From: Tychonema sp. LEGE 07203
GTDB taxonomy: Bacteria > Cyanobacteriota > Cyanobacteriia > Cyanobacteriales > Microcoleaceae
Reading direction: 5' to 3'
Assembly (NCBI RefSeq): GCF_015207285.1
Contig: NZ_JADEXD010000029.1
Span: 1-49,246 of the forward strand
Length of the DNA stretch: 49,246 bases
The position numbers and the translations under genes are program-made. The notes below the pieces were generated by a model. The model made no database searches and was not told where the DNA came from. It saw only the letters and a list, made by a program, of their open reading frames with translations. Shown one piece after another: positions 16,536-24,378 of the stretch (position 1 is the stretch's first letter; each line of letters opens with the position of its first letter).

Positions 16536-16665
16536 TCTCAAATTAAGATTGAGAATTAAAAATTAAAAATGTGAAAACTTGATTTTTTGCATTTTTAATT
16601 TTTAATTTTTACACAACTTATGGAAAGGCTATATTTGTAGGTGTGTAATGCACGCCTTGCTACTA
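16536..16665 (+). terminator. AT-rich inverted repeat after tsf
   Basis: GAATTAAAAATTAAAAATG at 16551-16569 pairs with CATTTTTAATTTTTAATT from about 16590. The result is a long A/T hairpin ending in T-rich sequence, the likely end of the tsf transcript. Stem strength is low, so termination efficiency is uncertain. Confidence 0.4.
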
Positions 16666-16745
16666 AGCTGTCGGACAAATAAACATTGTATGTTCGGGGC
16701 GGGCTCTCGTGCCCACCCCACAAGAAGGGGATTTTTTTTGACATT
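16666..16745 (+). repeat. 80-bp dispersed repeat with CCCC-ACAAGAA-GGGG hairpin, copy 2
   Basis: This is a plus-strand copy of 5242-5320. Here the hairpin CCCCACAAGAAGGGG is followed by ATTTTTTTTG, so it has the form of an intrinsic terminator behind tsf. Confidence 0.78.
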
Positions 16746-16827
16746 CAATTTAAATGCCGCAACAGCTTACAGATAGCTTAGGAATTTAAAACTTGCCCCT
16801 GTCCTATTTGAATTTTAGACGAGAGAT

Positions 16828-17751
16828 ATGGTGCGAGCAAAAGAGCGAATAGAGCAAGATTTGGCAGGACTAGAAGAGGCTTTAGCAGCCTTGAATTTAG
16901 AGTTTCGCAGTACCTACGAGGGTTATTTAACTGCCTTGGGACAAGCGGTGCGGCAGCAGTTAATTTTGGCTTCGTACCACCTTTGCACTCAATCAGTACC
17001 GGAGTCCTTTCTCAAGTTGTCCTTCGAGGGGCGGCAAAAAATGCAGCAGTCTGTAAGGGCTTTGGCTGTCGCGTCGGAGGAAAAATTGCGTTCTCTAGTG
17101 ACGAGTGACTCTGACGAGGAAGAGCAAGAGGAGGAAGAAGAGGAGGAAGAGGAAGAGCAAGAGGAAGAGGAAGAGGAAGAGGAAGAGGAAGAGGAAGAGG
17201 AAGAGGAAGAGGAAGAGGAAGAGGAAGAGGAAGTTTCCGCCATTGATTATCTGTTTTCATTGGCAAATTACCAATTGCCAAGTGCTAATTCTCCCGAAAG
17301 TTTGGCGCGCTGGCAAAATAGTATTGAAAAGTCGATCGCCCATACCATCAAACTGCTTTCTCGCGACAGCAACCGCTTGCTGCAACAGTCGGGAATTTTG
17401 CCCAGTCAATTGCCAGAACCGGTGATAGAAGCTGCTTCGAGTGTTGAATCCTCCGGCGACAGCGTTGCCGGGCCGCCTAACCTATTAAACTTAATCATTG
17501 AAACTGATGCTTCGCCGACACCGCCAAAATTAGGACAACCGCCGCAGACTAAGGCTCTGCACATTACAGCGATTAAACTGCGGCTGTCGGAAATAGAGTT
17601 TGCCGATGCCGCCACCTCGGCTTGGCGGCAGCAAATTCGCAACCTCTGTGTGAGGTTAAACTCTTTAGGGCGCGATTACCAGAAAAAGCAGCGGGAACTT
17701 GCTGTGGTGGAGGCTGAGTCGGCTTGGCGATCGAGTTGGTTTGAAGATTAG
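16828..17751 (+). CDS. Hypothetical protein with a long poly-glutamate tract
   Basis: A 307-residue soluble protein. Residues 1-90 are helical (RIEQDLAGLEEALAALNLEFR, then LGQAVRQQLILASYHLCTQS) and residues about 135-307 are also mostly helical, ending with RQQIRNLCVRLNSLGRDYQK and WRSSWFED. Between them residues about 93-135 are almost only Glu, encoded by GAGGAA/GAGGAAGAG microsatellite sequence. The flanks look like a conserved cyanobacterial protein that I cannot name. It lies between tsf and recG in the same direction, with repeat arrays on both sides. The repeat is a multiple of 3, so length changes alter the Glu count without frameshift. The start ATG has GAGAG upstream. Confidence 0.75.
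   Translation: MVRAKERIEQDLAGLEEALAALNLEFRSTYEGYLTALGQAVRQQLILASYHLCTQSVPESFLKLSFEGRQKMQQSVRALAVASEEKLRSLVTSDSDEEEQEEEEEEEEEEQEEEEEEEEEEEEEEEEEEEEEEEEVSAIDYLFSLANYQLPSANSPESLARWQNSIEKSIAHTIKLLSRDSNRLLQQSGILPSQLPEPVIEAASSVESSGDSVAGPPNLLNLIIETDASPTPPKLGQPPQTKALHITAIKLRLSEIEFADAATSAWRQQIRNLCVRLNSLGRDYQKKQRELAVVEAESAWRSSWFED
17115..17233 (+). repeat. GAGGAA coding microsatellite (poly-Glu)
   Basis: An almost pure purine tract of GAGGAA and GAA units spans about 119 bp and is read as Glu with two Gln interruptions. The opposite strand and other frames give artificial Ser- and Pro-Leu-rich ORFs. Confidence 0.95.
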
Positions 17752-17754
17752 TCA

Positions 17755-17958
17755 GTTGACAGTTGGCAGTCGGCAGTTGGCAGTTGGTGGTTGACAGGAA
17801 AGCAGTTGGTGGTTGGCAGTTGTTAGTTGGTTGTCGGCAATTCTTGAGCTATGATTAATAACTAATGACTGATGACTGATGACTGATGACTGATGACTAA
17901 TAACTAATAACTAATAACTAATAACTAATAACTAATAACTAATAACTAATGACTAACA
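17755..17958. repeat. Heptamer arrays running into the recG start codon
   Basis: TTGGCAG-type units (to about 17830) are followed by ACTGATG and many ACTAATA units. The last unit, AATGACTAACAAC, contains the recG ATG. Confidence 0.88.
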
Positions 17959-20435
17959 ACCAACCAGAATGGCAGCGATTGCAAAAAGCTCTTTCAGTAG
18001 AAGCCGATCGCGGATTTAACGACATCCAAGGCAGTCAATACCGCTTCAGCGAGTTTCTGGGCCTGAGTTTGAGACAGTTGGCCGGTGCTGTGGCAGGTTC
18101 TTCGCGCGATCGCGCCCGACAACTAGCTGTGGAATTTGACATCTACCCGCAGAAGGATCTCGAACAGCGCCAGCATTCGATCGCCATTACAGTGAGTTTT
18201 CTCAGACAAATGGAGCAAGTTTGGGAAACAGCAGCCCGCAGCCCGATCGAACAAAGCGCTTCTGAACCAAGCGCCCCAGCCGTTTCCGTTCCCCGAACAG
18301 CACCGCTGAGTGCGGCAGCGCCACCGCCCAGCTTGACTCTAGACCAACCCTTAACCCGCGTCACCGGCATCGGCCCCGCCAACGGCAACCGCTTGCTCAA
18401 ACTCGGTTTAAACACTGTATACGACTTGCTTTACTACTATCCCCGCAATCACATCGACTATGCAAAACAAGTACAAATTCGCGAGTTGGTAGCGGGAGAA
18501 ACTGTCACTTTAATCGCCGAAGTAAAGCGCTGCAATTGCTTTTCTAGCCCGAAGAATAAGAAATTAACAATATTAGAAGTAATCTTAAAAGACCGCACGG
18601 GAGAAATAAAAATTAGTCGCTTTTTTGCCGGGCCTCGCTACAGCAATCGCGGCTGGCAAGAATTCAAAAAGCGCGAGTATTGTACTGGGGCGCTGCTGGC
18701 TGCTTCGGGTTTGGTGAAGCAGGGTAAATATGGCATTACTTTAGAAAATCCCGAGTTGGAAGTATTAGACGACTCCGGCGGTGCGATCGAATCTATGAAA
18801 GTCGGCCGCCTGATACCTGTTTATCCGCTGACGGAAGGGGTAGATGCAGGTTCGGTGAGGCGATCGATTTTGGCTGCGATGCCGGCGGCGAAACTGTTGC
18901 CGGAATCGCTACCGGATGATTTGCGCGATCGTTACAGTTTAATGGGTTTAGCGGATGCCGTGACTAATATTCACTTTCCGCTCGATCGCGATTGCTTGTC
19001 CGCCGCCCGCCGTCGCTTAGTTTTTGATGAATTTTTCTACCTGCAATTAGGACTTTTGAAGCGCCGCCAAACCCAAAGAAAAGCCCAAGCTAGCGCAGTC
19101 ATTCTTCCTAGTGGCAAATTGATCGAACATTTCTATGAAATCTTGCCTTTTGCGTTGACTAATGCTCAAGAAAGAGTAATTAACGACATCCTCAACGATT
19201 TGGCTTCGCCGCAACCGATGAACCGATTAGTACAAGGCGATGTCGGCGCGGGCAAAACTGTAGTCGCTGTAGTCGCAATGCTGGCAGCAATTCAATCGGG
19301 CTATCAAGCGGCTTTAATGGCACCGACAGAAGTTTTAGCAGAACAGCATTACCGCAAATTGGTAGGTTGGTTTAATTTGATGCACTTGTCTGTGGAACTG
19401 TTAACTGGTTCGACAAAAGTAGCCAAGCGCCGAGAAATTCACAGCCAGTTAGAAACGGGAGAATTGCCAGTTTTAGTCGGAACTCACGCCCTGATTCAAG
19501 ATACAGTGAATTTCCACAAATTGGGTTTGGCGGTAATTGATGAACAGCACAGATTTGGGGTGCAGCAGCGGGCTAAATTGCAGCAGAAAGGCGAATCTCC
19601 GCACGTTTTGACGATGACTGCAACTCCTATTCCCCGGACTCTGGCGCTGACGCTGCACGGCGATTTAGACGTGAGTCAAATTGATGAACTTCCCCCCGGT
19701 AGGCAGGCGATTCAAACGACGGTTCTGTCGGCAAAAGAACGCATCCAGGCTTACGATTTGATTCGCCGGGAAGTGGCGAGCGGCCGTCAAGTTTATGTGG
19801 TGCTGCCGCTGGTGGAGGAGTCGGAAAAGTTGGATGTGCGATCGGCAATTGAAGAACAAGAAAAACTTCAAAGCAGTGTATTTCCTGAGTTTAAGGTGGG
19901 TTTGCTCCACGGCAGGATGAGCAGTGCGGACAAAGATGAGGCAATTACGAAGTTTCGGGACAAAGAAACTGATATTTTGGTATCTACAACTGTGGTGGAA
20001 GTGGGAGTAGATGTGCCGAATGCTACGGTAATGCTGATTGAAAATTCGGAGCGTTTTGGACTGTCGCAATTGCACCAGTTGCGGGGTCGTGTCGGTCGGG
20101 GCAGCAACCGTTCTTATTGTTTGTTAATGCCTGGTTCTAAGACGGCGGAAGCTATGCAGAGAATGAAGGTTTTAGAACAATCTCAGGATGGTTTTTTTAT
20201 TGCGGAAATGGATATGAGATTGCGGGGGCCGGGTCAGGTTTTGGGAACTCGGCAGTCGGGTTTGCCGGATTTTGCTTTGGCGAGTTTGGTGGAGGATCAG
20301 GAGGTTTTGGAGTTGGCGAGGGCGGCGGCTCAAATGGTAATTGAGAATGATGAAACTTTGAATCAGTGGCCTGTGGTGCGGGATGAGTTGGAGAGGAGAT
20401 ATCAGCGGATGATGAGCGGGTCGATTTTGACTTAA
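17949..20435 (+). CDS. recG: ATP-dependent DNA helicase RecG
   Basis: An 828-residue branch-migration helicase that remodels stalled replication forks and Holliday junctions. After a cyanobacterial N-terminal extension (about 1-140) comes the wedge/OB region starting LTRVTGIGPANGNRLLKLG and containing DLLYYYPRNHIDY. The helicase core follows: Walker A GDVGAGKT (about residue 430), APTEVLAEQHY, the DEQH box (AVIDEQHRFGVQQRAKL), motif III MTATPIPRTLALTLHGDLDVS, and motifs V-VI (VSTTVVEVGVDVPNATVM, QLRGRVGRG). The C-terminal RecG signature RLRGPGQVLGTRQSGLPDF is intact. The ATG at 17949 is itself part of the heptamer array, so the first residues (MTNNQP) look repeat-derived and there is no ordinary ribosome-binding site. 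A hairpin repeat follows the stop. Confidence 0.96.
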   Translation: MTNNQPEWQRLQKALSVEADRGFNDIQGSQYRFSEFLGLSLRQLAGAVAGSSRDRARQLAVEFDIYPQKDLEQRQHSIAITVSFLRQMEQVWETAARSPIEQSASEPSAPAVSVPRTAPLSAAAPPPSLTLDQPLTRVTGIGPANGNRLLKLGLNTVYDLLYYYPRNHIDYAKQVQIRELVAGETVTLIAEVKRCNCFSSPKNKKLTILEVILKDRTGEIKISRFFAGPRYSNRGWQEFKKREYCTGALLAASGLVKQGKYGITLENPELEVLDDSGGAIESMKVGRLIPVYPLTEGVDAGSVRRSILAAMPAAKLLPESLPDDLRDRYSLMGLADAVTNIHFPLDRDCLSAARRRLVFDEFFYLQLGLLKRRQTQRKAQASAVILPSGKLIEHFYEILPFALTNAQERVINDILNDLASPQPMNRLVQGDVGAGKTVVAVVAMLAAIQSGYQAALMAPTEVLAEQHYRKLVGWFNLMHLSVELLTGSTKVAKRREIHSQLETGELPVLVGTHALIQDTVNFHKLGLAVIDEQHRFGVQQRAKLQQKGESPHVLTMTATPIPRTLALTLHGDLDVSQIDELPPGRQAIQTTVLSAKERIQAYDLIRREVASGRQVYVVLPLVEESEKLDVRSAIEEQEKLQSSVFPEFKVGLLHGRMSSADKDEAITKFRDKETDILVSTTVVEVGVDVPNATVMLIENSERFGLSQLHQLRGRVGRGSNRSYCLLMPGSKTAEAMQRMKVLEQSQDGFFIAEMDMRLRGPGQVLGTRQSGLPDFALASLVEDQEVLELARAAAQMVIENDETLNQWPVVRDELERRYQRMMSGSILT

Positions 20436-20440
20436 GTTGA

Positions 20441-20476
20441 AACCCAAAAACCCTGGCGGTTGAAACCGCCGGGTTT
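20441..20476. terminator. Bidirectional terminator-like hairpin between recG and mazF
   Basis: GGCGGTTGAAACCGCC (20455-20470) forms a strong stem inside AAACCC...GGGTTT. It lies between the 3' ends of convergent genes. The GCGGTTGAAACCGC motif also occurs in the repeats at 8822 and 28490. Confidence 0.6.
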
Positions 20477-20498
20477 CTAACGGCCGGGATTTCTCTTT

Positions 20499-20846
20499 TT
20501 AAGGCAAGTAACCCAAGGTAAATAATACGATATTTTCTAATTGTACCAGTATCTCTGGATTGACTTCACCAATTTTATTTCGCAATCTTGTTTTATCCAA
20601 AACTCGCAGTTGATGGCACAATGCAACAGAATCTTGAGTCAATCCTCCCTCACCGCCAGGAATCAAAACACAGGAAGGAAGAGAGGCGCGGCGCAGATTT
20701 GTGGTGAGAGGAATACTGATAACAGTAGTCGTGTATCTCGAAATTGTATCGTTTTGAAAAATAATTGTGGGACGCACGCCTGCTTGTTCGGAACCTTGTG
20801 TGGGATCGAGGTTGGCAATCTGGATTTCACCTCGTCTGATTGTCAT
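20499..20846 (-). CDS. MazF/PemK-family toxin (mRNA endoribonuclease)
   Basis: A 115-residue toxin of the MazF family. The start RRGEIQIANLDPTQGSEQAG followed by VRPTIIFQND is the classic strand-loop with the conserved Gly-Ser-Glu and Arg, and PLTTNLRRASLPSCVLIP and LTQDSVALCHQLRVLDKTRL are the usual later blocks. Members cleave mRNA to stop growth when not neutralised. The gene overlaps the preceding antitoxin gene by 4 bp (ATGA), so the two are translationally coupled. Cognate site specificity cannot be predicted. Confidence 0.93.
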   Translation of the reverse strand: MTIRRGEIQIANLDPTQGSEQAGVRPTIIFQNDTISRYTTTVISIPLTTNLRRASLPSCVLIPGGEGGLTQDSVALCHQLRVLDKTRLRNKIGEVNPEILVQLENIVLFTLGYLP

Positions 20847-21082
20847 GCCAAATCCTCATGTTTGAGGAGTTCTGAATATTCGCTGATTCCGAGTTCCGCA
20901 AGTTGTCGGTCTTCTTCGGCAAATTCGCTGTAGAGTTCAGCTAAGTTAGTTTCATCGATCGCAGGAATACTCACTAATCTGGCACGGAATTTCAGGAAGG
21001 CTATAAATTCAAATACTTGTTGGAGTTGTTCTCGATCGAACTTTTCTAATTCTTGTTGGATTAACTCTCTCATGACAGTCAT
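20843..21082 (-). CDS. Antitoxin partner of MazF (DUF2281-like)
   Basis: A 79-residue acidic protein, MRELIQQELEKFDREQLQQV followed by FEFIAFLKFRA, resembling the short DUF2281-type helical antitoxins in cyanobacterial MazF pairs, with an acidic C-terminal tail (YSEFAEEDRQLAELG) that would bind the toxin. The start is ATG 21082 or ATG 21073. The open frame continues upstream to 21334 only because it reads through AGAAACCGGG palindromic repeats, and that part (with KKPGF-type words) is not believed to be translated. Overlap of 4 bp with the toxin supports an operon. Confidence 0.82.
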   Translation of the reverse strand: MTVMRELIQQELEKFDREQLQQVFEFIAFLKFRARLVSIPAIDETNLAELYSEFAEEDRQLAELGISEYSELLKHEDLA

Positions 21083-21147
21083 TTTTGTTGTCAAGTTTTC
21101 TGTATTATAGCCCGATCGCCCATCCACCAAAAACCCGATCGCGGGGC

Positions 21148-21326
21148 CCCAGAAACCGGGTTTTTTCCGAAATAATTCCCGAAAACCCACAGCTTCGGGG
21201 AAAAACCCGGTTTCTTTGCTGGGTGACGGGGCCCCAGAAACCGGGTTTTTTCCGAAGATACTTGATTTTAGTCTAGAAATTCGGTAAAAACCCGGTTTCT
21301 TTGTCGGAGTCTGTAAGCCCTGAAAA
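21148..21326. repeat. Two fused AGAAACCGGGTTT palindromic elements
   Basis: Two consecutive units each start AGAAACCGGGTTTTTTCCGA and end with AAACCCGGTTTCTTTG. The second ends in GGAGTCTGTAAGCCCTG, matching the right end of the element at 6846-6952. They fill the gap between the antitoxin gene and the 3' end of the WD40 gene. Confidence 0.85.
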
Positions 21327-21330
21327 GCCC

Positions 21331-24300
21331 TCATCCCAACAACTCCTGAAACCGGACATCGCCACGAATCCCATCAAAATCGGTATCAGTTTTCGCTGAC
21401 TCTCGATATATTTCCGGTTGCATTTGAATCGCGCGCTGCAAATTTTCCAGAGATAACTCAACATTACCTTGCAAGGCGTAACAGCAAGCTTTGTGATAAT
21501 AAGGATCGTGATAATTTGGGTTTATTTCTAAAGCTTTATCAAAATAATCTATCGCTTCCTCATAGCGACCTAATGTCATCAAAGCATAAGCCCTGCGATA
21601 TAAAAGATTAAAATCATTTGGTTCCAATTCCAAACCTCTGTCATAGCTGGATATTGCCTCTTCAGCACGCCCAGCCCTTCGCAGCGCAAAGCCGCGCCAA
21701 TCCCAAAAAGCAGCTTTATTGGGTGTAATTTTTATCGCTAAATCATAACAGCAAATAGCTTCATCATAGGATTCTGACCTGAATAGTGCTTTGCCTTGTT
21801 CGATCCAAAAACCATAGTCATCAGGCTCGATATTCATAGCTACAACCCAGCTACCGCCCGCAGCAATTTCACTGCCGCACTTCATCAACGCCAAGCCTCG
21901 GCAAAACCAAAAATCTCGGTTTTTCTCCTCTATTTCTATCGCTTTGTCGAAACTGGTGACAGCTTCTTCATAGCGCTGTAAATTGTGCAAAACCTTACCG
22001 AGTTCAAACCAAATAACAGGCGCATCTGGTCTCAATTCTGCAACTTCAGTTAGTTTTGTTGAAACTGCTTCATACTGTCCTTGTCTAGCCAGCAAAAGAC
22101 CATCGTGAAACAAAGTAACCGCATTATTTGGCTGGTAGGAAGACACCATTGCAGGTATTACCATCTCCTTACTACCGTCTCGCTTTTGGATTCCCTCCAA
22201 TCGCAGGAAATGCACCCGTCCCGACTCATCCCCTGCTACGACTGTCACCCCGTCAGGCGAAATTGCACAGCAATTAAACCCATACTCTCCGCTGAAACTA
22301 GCAACCTCTTTGTAGCTAAGCAAATCCCACACTTTTAGAGTGTTATCCGATGAAGCGGAAACTGCTGTTTTTCCGTCTGGTGCGATCGCGACTGCTAATA
22401 CATAGTCAGTATGACCGGTGAGAGTTCTGGGAAAAATCCCACTGTCTATGTCCCAGACTTTTAGGGTGCGATCGTATGAAGCGGAAACTGCTATGAGGCC
22501 GTCTGATGCGATCGCCACTGCTGTTACATAGCCAGTATGACCGATGAGAGTTGTGAGTTGGGTGCCGCTGAGCAAATCCCAAACTTTCAGCGTGTTATCC
22601 TGGGAAGCCGAAACTGCTGTGAGGCCGTCTGGTGCGATCGCGACTGCTAATACCGAGCTAGTATGACCTGTGAAAGTTCTGAGAAAGATGCCACTGAGTA
22701 AATCCAAGACTTTTAGGGCTTTATGTGAAGCCAAAACCGCTGTTTTTCCGTCTGGTGCGATCGCCACTGCATTTACCGAGCTAGTATGACTGAAAGTTGT
22801 GATTTCTTTGCGGATGCTCAAATCCCAGACTTTTAGGATGTTATCCCTTGAACCGGAAACCGCTATGAGGCCGTCTGGTACGATCGCGACTGCTAATACC
22901 AAGCTAGTATGACCAGTCAGGGTTGTGAGTTCGCTTCGACTATCCATATCCCACACTTTTAGGGTGTAATCCTCTGAAGAGGAAATTGCTGTTTTACCGT
23001 CTGGTGCGATCGCCACTGCTGTTACCGACTCAGTATGATCGGTGAAAGTTCTGATTTCTCTGCGGCTGTCGATGTCCCAGACTTTTAGGGTGTGATCGGA
23101 TGAAGCCGAAACCGCTGTTTTTCCGTTGGGTGCGATCGCCACTGCCAATACCCACTCAGTATGACCTGGGAGAGTTCTGATTTCCTTGGCACTGTTCATG
23201 TCCCAGACTTTTAGGGTATGATCCCTGGAAGCCGAAACCACTGTTTTTCCGTCTAGTGCGATCGCAAATGCTTCTACCAACTCAGTATGACAGCAGAGAG
23301 TTTTGAGCAAGGTGCCACTGTCGATATCCCAGACTTTTAGGGCGCGAGACCATGAAGCCGAAACTGCTGTTTTTCCGTCTGGTGCGATCGCGAATGCTTT
23401 TACCCCGTAATTATTACCGATAAGAGTTTTGAATTCGTTCTCGCTGTCGATTTCCCAGACTATTAGGGTGTGATCCCGTGAAGCGAAAACTACTGTTTTG
23501 CCGTCTGGTGCGATCGCGACTGCTGTTACCCTGTCAGGATAATCGCTGAAAGTTTTGAGTTCATTCCCGTTGTCGATGTCCCAGACTTTTAGGGTATTAT
23601 CTTTTGAAGCCGAAACCGCTGTGAGGCCATCCGATGTGATCGAAACTGCAAATACCTCACGAGTATGACCCGTAAGGGTTTTGAGCAAAGTTCCGCTATT
23701 GATGTCCCAGACTTTTAGTGTGTTATCCTCGGAAGCCGAAACTGCTGTTTTTCCATCTGGTGCGATCGCGACTGCACGTACCCAGTCAGTATGACCAGTA
23801 AGGGTTTTGAGCAAAGTTCCGCTGTGGATGTCCCAGACTTTTAGGGTTTTATCCCATGAAGCTGAAACCGCTCTTTTTCCGTCTGGTGCGATCGCCACTG
23901 CTGTTACTGGGCTAGTATGACCGACAAGCGTCCGCAGACACCCTTCTCCCGGCCGCTCTAAATTAGCCCTCAAAGGGCGCAGCCAAGGACTATTTTTCGA
24001 CTGCTTAGCCTGTTCCACGATCCCCTGAATCTCAGGCATTTCAAAATCCACCAACCTCCCCCACAAATGCCCTGCAAGTTGCGTTTTATCCCTTTCCAAA
24101 ACGTGCGCCGACTTCCGAATTGCCCCTTGAATCAACCCCAAACTTTCCCCTTGCCCCTCCGACAACAAAACATCAGAAACCCTCGCCAAATCGTAATCCT
24201 CAATTAACGCTTGAACCCCCACCGCATCCAACTTCGCCTCAATAAAATCAAAATCCGTCAACAACTGATGCAGCCGTTCCCCTTGAACACACTCCGCCAA

Positions 24301-24378
24301 ATGCCCCGGCAGAGTTTCCAAAGCATAAAGCCGCTTTTTCGGCGACAATTTCCCCAACCGTTCTTTAAACTTACCCAT
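21331..24378 (-). CDS. WD40-TPR repeat protein, probable sensor half of a split STAND/NLR-like system
   Basis: A 1015-residue protein. Residues 1-140 are a helical linker (KRLYALETLPGHLAECV, then LLTDFDFIEAKLDAVGVQAL), a block that in other STAND proteins joins the ATPase to WD40 repeats. Residues about 146-730 hold 13 clear WD40 repeats plus one degenerate repeat, each about 42 residues (GHT...VAIAPDGKTAVSAS...TLKVWD), enough for two seven-bladed propellers. Residues about 760-1000 carry about seven TPRs (YEEAVTSFDKAIEIE, AEEAISSYDRGLELEPND). The start chosen is ATG 24378, because the frame upstream to 24591 is only the NACHT gene read out of frame. It overlaps the NACHT stop by 8 bp (ATGGGTAA), so either translational coupling or a one-base indel in the G run at about 24379-24382 has split a single ancestral gene. 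Probable role: ligand recognition that triggers the ATPase. Confidence 0.85.
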   Translation of the reverse strand: MGKFKERLGKLSPKKRLYALETLPGHLAECVQGERLHQLLTDFDFIEAKLDAVGVQALIEDYDLARVSDVLLSEGQGESLGLIQGAIRKSAHVLERDKTQLAGHLWGRLVDFEMPEIQGIVEQAKQSKNSPWLRPLRANLERPGEGCLRTLVGHTSPVTAVAIAPDGKRAVSASWDKTLKVWDIHSGTLLKTLTGHTDWVRAVAIAPDGKTAVSASEDNTLKVWDINSGTLLKTLTGHTREVFAVSITSDGLTAVSASKDNTLKVWDIDNGNELKTFSDYPDRVTAVAIAPDGKTVVFASRDHTLIVWEIDSENEFKTLIGNNYGVKAFAIAPDGKTAVSASWSRALKVWDIDSGTLLKTLCCHTELVEAFAIALDGKTVVSASRDHTLKVWDMNSAKEIRTLPGHTEWVLAVAIAPNGKTAVSASSDHTLKVWDIDSRREIRTFTDHTESVTAVAIAPDGKTAISSSEDYTLKVWDMDSRSELTTLTGHTSLVLAVAIVPDGLIAVSGSRDNILKVWDLSIRKEITTFSHTSSVNAVAIAPDGKTAVLASHKALKVLDLLSGIFLRTFTGHTSSVLAVAIAPDGLTAVSASQDNTLKVWDLLSGTQLTTLIGHTGYVTAVAIASDGLIAVSASYDRTLKVWDIDSGIFPRTLTGHTDYVLAVAIAPDGKTAVSASSDNTLKVWDLLSYKEVASFSGEYGFNCCAISPDGVTVVAGDESGRVHFLRLEGIQKRDGSKEMVIPAMVSSYQPNNAVTLFHDGLLLARQGQYEAVSTKLTEVAELRPDAPVIWFELGKVLHNLQRYEEAVTSFDKAIEIEEKNRDFWFCRGLALMKCGSEIAAGGSWVVAMNIEPDDYGFWIEQGKALFRSESYDEAICCYDLAIKITPNKAAFWDWRGFALRRAGRAEEAISSYDRGLELEPNDFNLLYRRAYALMTLGRYEEAIDYFDKALEINPNYHDPYYHKACCYALQGNVELSLENLQRAIQMQPEIYRESAKTDTDFDGIRGDVRFQELLG
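22200..23945 (-). repeat. 126-bp coding tandem repeat (WD40 units)
   Basis: Fourteen units with a period near 126 bp. Most contain the same core GTCTGGTGCGATCGC (plus strand), so HIP1 sits at the same place in many units. Similarity between units is high at the DNA level, which suggests recent duplication or gene conversion. Confidence 0.92.

Noticed and set aside
16989..17425. Long Ser-rich, Pro-Leu-rich and Lys-Arg-rich ORFs over the poly-Glu tract
   Set aside because: They are other frames of the GAGGAA microsatellite; only the Glu frame has protein-like flanks and a ribosome-binding site.
21083..21334. N-terminal extension of the MazE-like antitoxin
   Set aside because: Encoded by AGAAACCGGG palindromic repeats; the antitoxin-like sequence begins at 21082 or 21073.
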